From Nymphaea colorata (lineage: Eukaryota > Streptophyta > Magnoliopsida > Nymphaeales > Nymphaeaceae): a DNA stretch of 64,000 bases. The DNA is taken from contig NC_045140.1 of NCBI RefSeq assembly GCF_008831285.2, forward strand, positions 5,621,528 to 5,685,527, given 5' to 3'. The first letter of the stretch is position 1, and every line of letters starts with the position of its first letter. The notes beneath the pieces were generated by a model. That model had not been told where the DNA came from. It searched no databases and saw nothing but the letters and a program-made list of their open reading frames with translations. This document shows, piece after piece, positions 50,142 to 61,975 of the stretch. The position numbers and the translations under genes are program-made.

Positions 50142-51327
50142 ACTGAATTCAAGATAGCAGTTGGAATTTTAGAAAAGTAGAAGATTTTCTATGTGCTATA
50201 GACATTGACGACCATTGATGTTAAATTGTAAATTCGCTCTTTTTATGTTACAATATATAGCCATTAAACTATCTTTCAAGCTTTTAATTATATTTACTTT
50301 TCATGTTATGATATGTTTAATGTATAAATCATATGTTCTAACTGTTTTAATTATAGATTAATAGTCATTTTCTAATCAAGGGATATATTTTTGTAAAAAG
50401 TTGTCACGTGTAAGAGTGTATTTATTTTTTAAAATATTTTCTTGGATGTCTAGTACCATACCGCACCTACCTATGCTAATTCACTGCCTAGGCAGCACTT
50501 CGTGCTTTTGACTACATAGCTTCATATGCACTCAAGCAAATTGAATTTAACAGTTGTTTCGAATAATTTCAAATACTTAAAAGGAGCTAAACCATTGTAA
50601 CAACTTGAAACATCTACAAGTACATTATTACTAACGTATATAGGGAAGGACCTCTGGATATGTTATGATGGGAAATAGCTTCATATGTGCTACCAAGAGA
50701 TGTGTTATCTGACTAAAGCATTAAATTCTGAAATTTTGCTTGCATAACCTTTTACGCGCTGGGTTTGTTGCAAACAGAATCCATAAACAATGATATATGC
50801 TAGTATTCTGCAAATAATTAACTTTTTTCATATGCAAGATGAAAGTGTAAGCAGGAAATTAAATTTCATGTAATTGAGATTGCTTATCTATACAGTTCAC
50901 TTGAGGAAATAACATCCAACCTCATTCACAATGTATTGCAGTTTAAAACTTGTCTTACAATCGAGTTTTCAGGAAACCCTGAAATGCGTTGGGTGAAACT
51001 GTGGGCATCATGCATTCGCAGCAAAAAATTAATGTTTACACTTGGAGATATTACTGAAAGTCTATCTATCTTGGGATGGTTGCTTGAAGCTTCCCAGAAG
51101 GCTGGAATGATAACCTATTTGTTTCTAGAACTCAGTGTGCTTATACATTAACAGCATCTATTTCCTACTAGATGTTTGCTGTATAAAATTATTGTGCTAG
51201 TCTCATCTATCGTTCCCTATTTTCAAGCTTAAGAGAGTACTAAGTTTTATCTATCACAGATCTAATTAATCAAATTTCTTAAGTACAAAAATGAAAGTAC
51301 TTAAGTCCATCTTTGACATTTAAAATA

Positions 51328-51714
51328 GTCACAAATAACGTTTTGAAGTTTTAAACAGCAAGGTTTTTCTCGGGTATAATACGACGAGTTTGAAAAAAAA
51401 GGGAAAAAATACGGTGATTTTTTAAAAATTTTAAAAAACCAAAAATGGGAGAAAAATAAAATTAGTGAGAAATTAATAACACAAACATCACAAGATAAGT
51501 AGATTTGCAACAAAGAAAAAATATAAAATGAAAAAAAAAATGTTTGGCATTAAAAAAACTGAAAAAAAATGAAAAAAGTGAGAAAAAAACGCGTTTTTTT
51601 CGTTTTTAATGTTTTTTTCAAAAAAACGCGTTTCTCTTTTTCTAAGTTTTAAACGGCCATTTAATTTATCGCATTTTTTTGCCTTTTTCTCGAAAAAAAC
51701 ATGTTTTCTATGAC
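51328..51714. mobile_element. Miniature element, GTCACAAATA terminus, copy 2
   Basis: Starts GTCACAAATAACGTTTT and ends AAACATGTTTTCTATGAC, flanked by TTTAAAATA / TATTAAATA (7 of 9 matching). The centre is an AAAAAAACGCG...CGCGTTTTTT foldback. The left arm has continuous sequence at this place (near 36318), so it inserted after the duplication. Confidence 0.7.
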
Positions 51715-52254
51715 TATTAAATACACAAGTTACTGAGACAATCATATTCAAAAAGAAGCTTATATAAACCCTAGCAAGTAACATGCTACTTAATATTCTT
51801 CAATAAGTTTATCTCTGGCTTTCTCTTCTCAAATCAGATTCTTAATACCAGTAAACTAGCAAAAAAAACGCATTTTTTTCTTAAAAAGGGAAGATTTATA
51901 ATCACTATAAATAACCACAGATATATGTTAAGGAGCTTGTATTAGTTTTTACATGAAGAATTGTAGATGAGCCAAAAACTTAAACTTGCAAGTAAGAAAC
52001 AGAACCAAGCAAAATGTTCCAGAAACACAACCAATAATATTTCAGGGTAAAAGTCACCTTGATAAATATGCGGCAATTTTGGTTCAGGTAGTTACCTTTA
52101 GGAGATGGGCGCAAAATGTGCAGTAACACAACTCTGGAAATGCTCTCCTTGAAGCATAGACAACTAGTTGACTTCACCAGAGAATGATGCATCTTCTATC
52201 AACCAGAAGCTCTCACGATTCAAAATGCCTATGAATCTGTTCTCAGTTTTCCTA

Positions 52255-54810
52255 TCAATTTTTTGTCAACATTTTCGTAACAACCCCAAGATCATCAACA
52301 CTCTGTACTGACGGAATGCATCCCTGTTCAATAATAGTTTTCACATCTACAAGGGAGAGATCATCTTCACATATTTTGCACAGTAACTTCAACAGTGATA
52401 CGTAAGACTTTTCATCAGGAGTAGGGCACTTCTCTTTTTCAATCATCTCTCTCAAAATGCTTAAAGCTGCAACAAAATCTTCCTCGACCACAAATACATT
52501 TACCAGTTCTACAAAGAGAAAGGAGTCTGGATCGAAGCCCTTGATCTGCATGTCACGATAAAACTGCAGTGCAGTATGTACTCTGTTGCACTTGCATAGT
52601 CCACTTATCAAAGCTGTATATGCTATCCTGTTTGGAGAACAACCTTTCTTTTCCATCTCATTCCACAGCCTTAGGGCATCCTCCACTCTTCCAGAATTGC
52701 ACAGTCCGTGCACTAAAGTCGTGTAAGTAATCACGTTGGGCGGCCTTGCTTTAGAATTCATTTTGGAAAACCAAAAAAGTGCCAGGTCAACCCTCTCATT
52801 CTTGCACCATGCATCAATTATTGAATTATAACTAACCACTGAGGGTACGAGACCCTTCTCCAACACCTCGTTCAAAAGGTTTTCAGCCTCAGGTATTCTT
52901 CCAGCCTTGCAAAATCCATGCATGAGAATGTTATGACACACCATATCAGGAATACAACCATTTTTAGACATGTCATGGAAGAGCTTTACAGCATTGTCCA
53001 GTTCTCCCTTTTTGCACAGTCCATGTATAACTGTGGAATAGACGATCATATCTGGTTGTACTCCTGCTTGAACCATGCTATCCAAGAAATTACATGCTTC
53101 TATTACCTTTCCTCTAACACATAACTTCTTTACAAGCAAGGTACAATGCTTTATCCATGGTTCACATCCCTCAGTTTGCATCTCCTTAATCAGGTCAATG
53201 GCACCGTCCACATTCTCTCTTCTACAAAGACAACCAAATATGGAATTGTAAGTAAAGTGGTTGGGCTCAAAGCCAGAGTCCTTCATATTTTTTACAACAA
53301 GCTGAGCTTCCTCGAACCTATCGAAGTTGCATAGTTCATGGATTAGATTATTGTAAATCAGCTGATTTCCTTTACATCCTATTCTTCGCATATCTTTCAA
53401 AAGCTCCAAGGCAGAGTCCAAGTTGGAGCTCTTACATAAACCGCCTAAAACAATACTAAAAGAAGAAACATTTGGCAGCTCGCCCTTCAGTTTCAAGGAC
53501 ACCATGCTTAGAGTCTTCAAAATGTGTTCCGTAGGCTCACCTGTTGCTGATGCCACCATCACTTGCAAAAGTGATCGAGCTTTTTCCACCTCACCACACG
53601 CCACAAACCCTTCAAGAACTGCATTATAAATGAAAATCGAGCTACCTATGTTCAAAATTTTTGCTTCTTCGAGCAACTTCTCCAAAATTTCCATCTTTCC
53701 CTCTGTACATGATGCTGCTACAAGATTACCAATGATTGCTTTATCAGGAAACAGCCCCGAGTCCCTCATCTCCATATATAGATTAAAAGCTTTAAAATAT
53801 TCTTTGTTCTTACAGAGATCCTCAATAATCACACTGTATAAACCCACGTCCCTTCCAATACCATCTTCCTTCATCTTATCGAGTAGCACCAAAGCCATGT
53901 CAATTCTATTTTCCTGCTTAAACCCATGGATCAAAACATGGTAGGTCTTCTTATTCAAATTCAGATTCATTCTCTCCATTCCTTCTATCAATTCAAAAGC
54001 CTTATCAACGGCCCCAGATTTGCTAAATCCAAGAATCAGGATCGTGAATGCATGTTCATCAGCCCATCCATTAGCGCACATCTTATCAAGAATTCCCATA
54101 GCTTCAGTCAATCTCCCGGAATTGCAGTATGCCTGAAGAACGGCTGTCAATGTAAACTTATCAGCTCTCAGACCAGAATCATTCATCTCCTTCAACCTGA
54201 CCTCCAGTGAGTCATAGCGCCTGCATTTTGTCAAGGCCTCCAACAAACAAGTATAGGTATAGCTACTAGGAACACAATGCATCATCCCAGCGTGATCGAA
54301 CACATAATTCGCTTCATCAGCCAATCCTACGCTACCCAAACACCTTATCAGGAAGCCCAATGATCCAGCCGTCATGGAACACCTGCTCCCAACCATGTTC
54401 TTCACCAGCACCATCAATGGACTCTTCTGGTTAGCTCTAGACAAAATTGAAGCCATGGCATTGAAGGTATAACGGTTGTGCCTAAACCCATCTTGTTTTT
54501 CAGCCCACAAGAAGAACTCGTAGGCACAATTCCATCCACACTTCAGCTCTCTCAAAACAGACTCCACAGTCTCAGTGGTGAGAGTCCTCCCCAATACACA
54601 CAACATCTCCTCGCGGTTTCTTTGCACTGGTTTCTTGGAGAATATCGACCAGAGATCATAAACGGGATTGACGGGGAAATACTCAAACGAGTCGGAGGAC
54701 GCAAGGTCATTAAAATAGTTGGATATGGTGGAAAGGGCGCGGACCCCGCCAAAAACGTTTACATCTCTAAATGAGGATAAGAAGCGACTAGTTTGCATGA
54801 AAGAACCCAT
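52255..54810 (-). CDS. Mitochondrial P-class pentatricopeptide repeat protein
   Basis: An intronless gene of 851 residues from the ATG at 54810; the same frame stays open to an ATG at 55095. I prefer 54810 because it starts a typical mitochondrial presequence (MGSFMQTSRFLSSFRDVN, then VRALSTIS), while the extra 95 residues are hydrophobic and look like translated 5' UTR. About 18 tandem 35-residue PPR motifs follow, for example YSTVIHGLCKKGELDNAVKL and YTALISGLCKCNRVHTALQF. There is no E, E+ or DYW editing domain, so it belongs to the P class, whose members bind single-stranded organelle RNA for processing, stability or translation. It resembles Arabidopsis At5g08310 (from memory; similar length). 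The RNA target is unknown. No frameshift or stop is present. Confidence 0.93.
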   Translation of the reverse strand: MGSFMQTSRFLSSFRDVNVFGGVRALSTISNYFNDLASSDSFEYFPVNPVYDLWSIFSKKPVQRNREEMLCVLGRTLTTETVESVLRELKCGWNCAYEFFLWAEKQDGFRHNRYTFNAMASILSRANQKSPLMVLVKNMVGSRCSMTAGSLGFLIRCLGSVGLADEANYVFDHAGMMHCVPSSYTYTCLLEALTKCRRYDSLEVRLKEMNDSGLRADKFTLTAVLQAYCNSGRLTEAMGILDKMCANGWADEHAFTILILGFSKSGAVDKAFELIEGMERMNLNLNKKTYHVLIHGFKQENRIDMALVLLDKMKEDGIGRDVGLYSVIIEDLCKNKEYFKAFNLYMEMRDSGLFPDKAIIGNLVAASCTEGKMEILEKLLEEAKILNIGSSIFIYNAVLEGFVACGEVEKARSLLQVMVASATGEPTEHILKTLSMVSLKLKGELPNVSSFSIVLGGLCKSSNLDSALELLKDMRRIGCKGNQLIYNNLIHELCNFDRFEEAQLVVKNMKDSGFEPNHFTYNSIFGCLCRRENVDGAIDLIKEMQTEGCEPWIKHCTLLVKKLCVRGKVIEACNFLDSMVQAGVQPDMIVYSTVIHGLCKKGELDNAVKLFHDMSKNGCIPDMVCHNILMHGFCKAGRIPEAENLLNEVLEKGLVPSVVSYNSIIDAWCKNERVDLALFWFSKMNSKARPPNVITYTTLVHGLCNSGRVEDALRLWNEMEKKGCSPNRIAYTALISGLCKCNRVHTALQFYRDMQIKGFDPDSFLFVELVNVFVVEEDFVAALSILREMIEKEKCPTPDEKSYVSLLKLLCKICEDDLSLVDVKTIIEQGCIPSVQSVDDLGVVTKMLTKN

Positions 54811-56949
54811 CGAGATGAAGCTCAAAGAGGAGAAGAGAAGCAGACCTGTCTCCACCTGAGAGAGGTGAGGAAATGTCAATGGAGTCGGGAGAATCACAAC
54901 CAGGTGTAATACTCGAAGCAGGAAACAAGTCTTTTTCCAGCGATGTTTGGGCGGGAGGAAGAAACAGATGAATACGAAAAATTTCGAAGTGGGGATTACC
55001 AGAAGTCCATCAAAGTCTGTGAGGCGAGTTGCAGAGGGAAGGAAGAACAGGGAACCAGGTGGTATCACAAGGCATGGAAAATTTTGTGCTTCCACAACAG
55101 TCGTTTACCCAGATATAATGTAACCATTAGGATTGGACTTGGACCTGTTTCTTTTACCATCCTGAACCCATACGATCAATTAAGGAGCCAGTGTCTACCG
55201 GTTCAAAATGTTTTAGAACCGAAATTGGGGCATTCTGGTTGATTATTTTATGCACTCTCTGACATCTTTTGTGGGTTATGTTAACTTGTACATTTACTTA
55301 TTTGAAAGTTCAAGATTTAGATTCAAACTTGGTTTGTCTAGTGTCTATAATCTATCGCGTACATTTATGTGTTTATGTCGTTAAAGTGACCTTTATTTTG
55401 TTAATTAACTTGTTTTAAACATTAGACGCATGAATATGATAGTATGCATGAATTTATGTGAGTAATACTCGGGCCAGAAGAAGGCTTCTGCTTGGCATTG
55501 TGGTCTCTTTTATTTAGGCATTTTTGGTACAGAAGGTGGCATCTCTCTATAGCTGCAAAGGTTGTGTCAATAATTACTTAAAATCATGGATAGGAAAATT
55601 GATGCACATACCATTCCTTTGAGTTCCTAACTCACAGTGCTAGTGAAATACAGAAGTTATTATTATATTACTTGCCTGCTTACTCTAATTGCACTTCCTT
55701 GATGGGTAGGCTGATCTAATACGTAATTTCAAATTCCATTCTAGAGATTCGATAGCTCCGATTAGGTTACCCATAAAGAGTAAATGATCAATTTATCATA
55801 TAAGCTGTTATTGCAAAGAGTAGTTAGTGAGGGGTCGGCGTTCTGTCCTATCCTGTCTTCTTGTTCGGACCTGCATTTAGATGCTTCGAATTGCTTGATT
55901 CTAGACATTAATTACTGCGAAATTGCATGCTTCTGGGCCTTTGCTGGCTGGTTACACAAGGAAACGTTCAACTTGATCAAGCTTCTATCATGATTTGTAA
56001 ATAAAAGGAGGAATATGACATAGTTGGCTCTTAAACTTTGCTGAAAATGGGTAGCTATGAGTAGAAGGAACATTGAGGAAGCCATGCACATTGGTTGTAA
56101 TCTTGTGATTTTGGTCAGAATGCTTCATCTATATATAATTCTGCTCATTGGGATGTTACATGATATAATGCTTTTTACATTGTTGAATTAAAGGTTCGTC
56201 ATCTGGATTTTGAACTCGGACATATCAGCTAGCTTGTGTGATTTTGAGACTTAGTGTATTTGAAGTTTTGAACTATTAGCGGAATCAAAAAAATTTTCTG
56301 GTGAGGGCACTCATTCAATACCTATAAGTTTTTTGGGGCACTTACCTGTATAACAATCAAATATGTCAAAACATTAACATACATATTAAACTAATTTTGT
56401 GAAGCTTCCACCATGTGGCTGTACTGCTGTTTTGAACTAGCATTTTTTTCTTTTTTATGGCTTGATTTTTCAAATAAAATGTTATTATGGTAGAAATCTT
56501 GAAGTCACTCAATTAGACGTGCGTTCAGGTGCTTCATTATGCCAGACTACGGTAATATCAATATGAAAGTAAGAAGTTTTTTTTTTTTTTTGGGGGAGGG
56601 GGGGGTGTGTGGGCAATTGCCCACACGCACCTGCCTCCATCCCTGCAGATGGTCAGAAGACACAAACACTACTAAGTGAGTTGGCACTTCAAATTTGATT
56701 TTTTGCTTCCATCAACTACAACCGATTGACATATAATGAGTGCATATGAGTATATTTAGTAAACTTGGTGATATTTCTCAATCTACAAAATAACAAACTT
56801 CAGTTGTGAAAAGTACAACACAAAAAAAAAAAAAGTAAACTCAAGCGATTGGCAAGTTGGATTATTATATATAACTTTGTTCCTCATTGTTCTAAAGTTC
56901 ACACTAGAAGTCTACTTCTCCTTTTTTCTTCATGCATGTTTTTCACGTT

Positions 56950-57140
56950 ACTCCGTATTTTTTTTTATAAGGGGGTTTAAATTAAAGTTTTAAAATTTTG
57001 ATTATGGACCAAATATCATTTTTCAAAATTTTTATATAAAACAAGTGAAATTTTTTAAAATTTACATGTAAAATATTTTTAAAAAAAATTGAGGTGGGGC
57101 CAAGGCCCATGTGGGCCTACCTTGGCTTCGCCCCTGTATA
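56950..57140. mobile_element. GGGGCGGAGCC-family miniature element
   Basis: Same order as the 17601 copy: AATTAAAGTTTTAAAATTTT, AATATCATTTTTCAAAATTT, ATAAAACAAGTGAAATTTT, then TGAGGTGGGGCCAAGGCCCA and CTTGGCTTCGCCCCTGTATA. Same orientation as 17601. Confidence 0.7.
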
Positions 57141-57795
57141 TGAAGTGTCTAAGTTTGAAAGGTATAAAATTTAGTGACTATCTATTATTGCGTCTCAACT
57201 AAAAAAATCTAGCTCCGCGATTAATGACAGTTAGCACTAGACTTAGCTTACTCAAGATTGGGGGTAGAGAGACAAGGAAACCTGGCAAAGGCCATGAAAT
57301 TTTACATGTTACAAATATTTTTCAAAAATCTTAATTGTCCACTATAAGAATCTTGAAACCCCTAGTCAGAAAAATTTTCAGAAATTTTAATTTTATTTAG
57401 TTGGTCCCTAAATAAACTGCATACTCATAAGTTGCTATTTTGAAGCTAACTTAAATGATCTTTATCTATATATAACCCTAATTACTTTCTGAAAGGCCAT
57501 TCAAATGATATCGTACTTCTGATTATACATAGAAAATGCAAACTCATAAATTGCTAATTTAGAGTACTTAATGTATATGGAGCACTCGTAAATGTTGCCA
57601 TAAGGGCACCTGGATAAGTTCCATTGAGAGATATTCATGAGTTTTACCTTTCACTCATATATGTCTTCACAAGCCACACCAGATTATTTTCCTTCTTCTT
57701 CTTTTGTTTTTTTTTTTTCTAAACGCTCATGTATGGATCATCAAGCAGCTACCTGTCACAACCAATTGAACTGTAAGGTAGATTGGCACAGTAAC

Positions 57796-57798
<3 letters not shown>

Positions 57799-57829
<31 letters not shown>
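57799..57829. repeat. (TA)n microsatellite
   Basis: Simple TA run of about 15 units. Confidence 0.9.
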
Positions 57830-57834
<5 letters not shown>

Positions 57835-58410
57835 GGAGGCACTAGAAATTAAGTGGTTCGGTCTGGAAAGAAGCTACGTCCACGGAAAGGGAAAGAACAT
57901 TTTTATTCAGCAACAGACCAAAGTACACAGATGATGTTTTATAGCAGTATTCTTACAGGATGTAATAACATCAATCCTGAATTTTTTGGATTCTACAACA
58001 TGTTCCTTCTTGATCTCATTATATTCTTCCCCCTTCTATGTTTATTGCCTTATCTCCAAATTTGTAAAGCTCGAGATAACAGTTTTGATCTTATCGCAAT
58101 CTTTGACAGCTGCGTTTTTACCACCAACGCCTGTTTGTGGGAAAATTTTAAGGGAAAAAAACCAACCTTGCAAGTTTGTTCATGGGAGGTGAGCTGCCGA
58201 TTCTCATTGCCAAAAACATGAGGCATGCATATAAAAGCAAAGCAAAAGTTTAGAGGGAAGAAGATGCTAAGCATCAATCTCCTCACCAAAAAGTAGCTGC
58301 AACACAAACACAACAGCTTTTGGCCAAAAAGAAAAATAAAGAGCCTTATAAAGGAAACCATGCAAGGATCATGCCAATATTCCAGCTTCCATCCAAAAGC
58401 CCAAATCTGT

Positions 58411-58530
58411 ACTACAAAAAAAAAATCGAGGATTTATCGACGTGCCCGGAAATGAGGACGTTGATAAACGGGATTTTACTACGCGTGGAAAGGTGGACGT
58501 CGGTGAATTTTTACCGACGTCTAAGGACTT
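58411..58530. mobile_element. CACTA-like left-end fragment
   Basis: Starts TACTACAAAAAAAAAATCGA, one base from the CACTACAAAA terminus. It is followed by TTATCGACGT, GGACGTTGATAAAC, GGACGTCGGTGAATTTTTA and CCGACGTCTAAGG, the same repeat unit as the array at 26620-27065. Probably a fragment of the same transposon family. Confidence 0.6.
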
Positions 58531-58714
58531 CCATAGCCTGTACTGTGTCGGCAGATCCTCCACAATAACGACCAAGCTTCTGATCCTATCCCCGTCGATC
58601 TGAATTTTGCCTTCTACCCTCTACCATTTCTTTTATTTTCGGTTTTTAACTCCAATTATTTAAAATAAGTTTAATTGCTCCCTGCCATTGTAACGAGGAG
58701 TAACAGCTTAATTT

Positions 58715-58830
58715 TTTTTATGAGGGGGGCCAAATTAAAATTTCTAAATTTTGATAAAAGTTGAAATATCATTTTTCAAAATTTTCATATAAAACAAGTG
58801 AAATTTTTCTAAAATTTATATGTAAAGGAA
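58715..58830. mobile_element. Partial GGGGCGGAGCC-family element
   Basis: Carries GAGGGGGGCCAAATTAAAAT, AATATCATTTTTCAAAATTT and ATAAAACAAGTGAAATTTT. Cut off after TATATGTAAA, so the right GC-rich arm is missing. Confidence 0.65.
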
Positions 58831-60282
58831 TGGCAGAGTCCTGGTGGCCGGTTCTGCCGCTTCTGATTGTATCATCATGCACTGCAAACAAAGAGTAAGT
58901 CGTGCAGAATCACAGCTTTCAATAGCCGGCAGCACAAACCAACCACCATGTGAGAAATTTCCCAGCACCGACAATTTTTTTTTCAGGATAATTTTTTTCA
59001 TTTACTGCCTTTAAAAATTTTAAATTTTATAACTAGTACCCATTAACCAGAATTTTCAGACTTCATCGGCCATGTATTCCTTCATTTATAGTCTGGCTTC
59101 CCGCAGATCATTGCCTAAAAACATGAGTCCCAGCTTTCACTTTTTCATCCATTTTAAGTCTGAACTTGATTTGATGCCATTAATGAACATCTCTACTTGC
59201 CAAGGACTTCTCATCCTCCCATACTTTGACTAGATCCATACTTCTTTCCCTGCCCTACAAAAGAATGTGACTGTTGCTTTACTTCTCTTTGCTAACCATT
59301 GAAATTTTAGTCTTTTGATAGTGTTCGGAATTAGTAACACATTGTTACCACTCTATGACTCATGGGACAATAACAAGGTGCTACTGTTGCCAAATAATTT
59401 TAACTATCTCTTATGTTGGGAGTTTACCTTCACACGCTCCATAGAGAAATCAATTTGCTCTAGTCATTGCCAACCGATGAGAGAGATTTTGAGGTTAAGA
59501 AACAAATAAAAGAGGGGCTGGCACTAGCAGCCCAGAGTCTAAACTTTGGAGGGACATAAGGTGGTCATACAGTATACCTTTCAACTTAAGTGTTGTGCAT
59601 GCTAGCTGAAAATATATCACCAGCATTACTCTTACACCAACCAGTTATACTACGCTCCTCATGGTTGAAAGGAATGAAGTTAGCGATACCAAAAAAGATG
59701 ATGTAACAAGGCCACGAACCAATTGGGCATAACATAATAGTTTTTCTTTGAAAAAGAAAGATCCAGATCCAGAAAATAGAGATGGGTCACACTTTTCCCA
59801 AATCTAGCCTAGATTCAAGAAGAACTTAGGCATTTTTAATTCACCTTTTAAAAATTTATAAAATTCCAAAAAAAAAAAGAACTGCAAATAATAATACATA
59901 TGACAAATGTTGAAAAGTTTTTTACAAGAAAGAACTTACAAGTCACTACTTTCTTCGGCTTCGATATATGATCACTGCCATTAACCAAGTTATTTTTTTA
60001 TTGGTTAACAGGGTTTTTAGAAGAATCGACCGACCTTAAAATTGATGGAAGCCTTGACTGTTTTCAGAGATTTATATCATTTCAATAAATTGATTGTAAT
60101 AAAATCATTAAAGGTTGATTATTTAGAAGATTATTGCATTAAGCTGATATTTAGTAGTTGCATGTCGCCTTGTTATAGGTAATGAAGCTTTTACAGCTTA
60201 AGCACAGATGTACTAAGGGCAAGTGATATTTCATATCCTGGGCGTAAATTGAGAATAAGGGACCTAGTTGTGTCAACAAAAT

Positions 60283-60303
60283 TATATATATATATATATA
60301 TAT
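60283..60303. repeat. (TA)n microsatellite
   Basis: Short TA run. Confidence 0.85.
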
Positions 60304-60468
60304 TATGGCGTTTTTTATTGATTTAATAATTAACCTGCTAAACATAAATTGAAGTCTGTTTTCAACAATAAATGGCTATGCATATAATATTTTATTATTG
60401 TCTGTTAATCTTTAAGTGTGACTAAGGAAAAAAAGAACCATCTTAACACATTATAAAGTGAATACATG

Positions 60469-60894
60469 TAGGACAGCACATGGCCAGCTCGAACTTGACT
60501 CAACTCAAAAAATCAAGCTTGAACTCAACTCGAACTCTAATCGAGCTCAATATAACAAGCTTGAGCTTGGCTCTTCAATACAATGTTGAGCTCCAACTCT
60601 CTTCATTTAACTCATTTATATTAAACATGTCTTGTTTTTCCTAACTTGTTAAGTCATTTAGTTGCTACTTGTTTAGTTTTTTTTTTCTTCATTATAATTC
60701 AAACTATGTAGTCAAGCTGAGTCGAGTTTAAATGAGTCGAGTTCTTACAACTTGAACTTGATTCATTTAACATTTCAAGCATACATTTGAACTTAAACTC
60801 AACTCGTTTATAAACAAGTCGAGTTCGAGTTAACTTTTGACTAACAAATTCGAGTCAAGCACGAGCTGACTTGACTCAATGTAAAGCAGCCCTA
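60469..60894. mobile_element. hAT-like GAGCTCGAGC-family element, intact ends
   Basis: 426 bp beginning TAGGACAGC and ending GCAGCCCTA (8 of 9 inverted match), bounded by an exact 8-bp target duplication AATACATG (60461-60468 and 60895-60902). The left half carries AAGCTTGAACTCAACTCGAA-type motifs and the right half mostly their inverse (GAGTCGAGTTTAAATGAGTC), flanking an AT-rich middle. The 8-bp duplication and TAGGG-type ends place it with hAT elements. It is the reference copy for the worn relatives at 24850 and 34320. Confidence 0.85.
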
Positions 60895-61662
60895 AATACA
60901 TGTGCTTTTAAGAAAAATGTTTGACTATTTTCGATCCCTAGGATGCCAAGAACACGGCGTCCTGTTCCTACTGCTGAGGGACCGAAAAAAACCAACATAG
61001 CTCCAAGAGGGACGGCGTTTGCCTAAGACACTCCACAATCCATTTGTCTTCTTAGGTTCTTATGATCATAGCCATGTGTTTGATGTGGTTTCTTCTTAAC
61101 GTAAAAAAAAAAAAAAGGGTTCGATGTCCTTTCTAAATGAAATACTCAACTGCAGGACAAATGTATATTTTTTCGTCGTGTTTGAGTTTGTGCTCCTACT
61201 AGGACACGTCGGCATGTATCTGCCCTCATTAGCCTTTAAACTACAAATTTAAAATTAAATGTATGTTCGTCTGAGTGATGTAATATAGCTGGTCGGCCTG
61301 AGTGATGCTTTGTCGAAGTAAATTTGATTTTTACATGTGTTATTTTTTATAACTGCAAATGGTGGCATATACAATATTGAAACTGAATAGTATATTATAT
61401 GATCATCCAAGTTCAAACATAGTTTGACCCTAAAAATGGAAGGCTTCGGCCCCTCGCTCGGGGATTGTCGGATTCTCATCGGAAATTTATATTTATGTTG
61501 CACTAATATATTGGGCTCATATTGGACGGCCGTTAATCAACGCCATCTTTGGAAAACTATCACATACATCATGTTTTATGGCGACAATTTAAAGGCTGAT
61601 GTAATGCCAACAAAACCTCCACTAATTGTTAACATTGAAAACATTTTACTTTTAATTATATA

Positions 61663-61975
61663 CTTAAGGTTGGGCACCGGGTCGGGTACCCCATACCCAG
61701 TTCGATCGGGCCCGAAAAAAACATAGCCGGCTGGCCCCATAACGGCCCGAGTTGAACCGACCGGGCTCCATTCTCTCTAATATGTTTTTTAATATTATTT
61801 TTATTATTCTTATTTTTATAATAATATATATTTTAATAATTTTATTTTAACCGGGCCAAGCCAATCTCAGGCTCGGGTTTCGTGTGTAGGGCTGGGCTTG
61901 GGCTGTATGGCCGAGCTATGGCCTTACCCAATCCCGACAATTATTGGGTCAGGCCGGTCCGATGCCCAGCCCTAA
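61663..61975. mobile_element. hAT-like GC-ended miniature element (relative of 16550-16837)
   Basis: The left end TTAAGGTTGGGCACCGG and right end CCGATGCCCAGCCCTAA are inverted repeats. GC-rich arms (GGGCCCG, GGCCCGAG, CCGGGCC) surround an AT-only core, as in the 16550 element. The flanks ATTATATA / ATTAAATA agree at 7 of 8 bases and suit a hAT target duplication. Confidence 0.75.

Larger units (their letters stand above)
46375..51870 (-). repeat. Right arm of the large inverted duplication
   Basis: Reverse-complement copy of 36170-41895. Differences from the left arm are clear. It lacks the 883-bp hAT element. It has gained two related ~0.35-0.39-kb elements (49790-50141 and 51328-51714). 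It also carries a local 71-bp tandem duplication (units starting with GCTAGATCC at 47601 and 47672) and a ~33-bp tandem duplication near 48150-48225 (unit core TAGCACAGGTTTATTCTTC). The inner edge fades near 46375 and the outer edge near 51870, about 385 bases from the PPR stop codon. Confidence 0.87.

Noticed and set aside
57853..58221. 122-codon plus-strand ORF
   Set aside because: No recognisable domain and no conserved neighbour; starts from a weak or non-ATG position next to a TA repeat.
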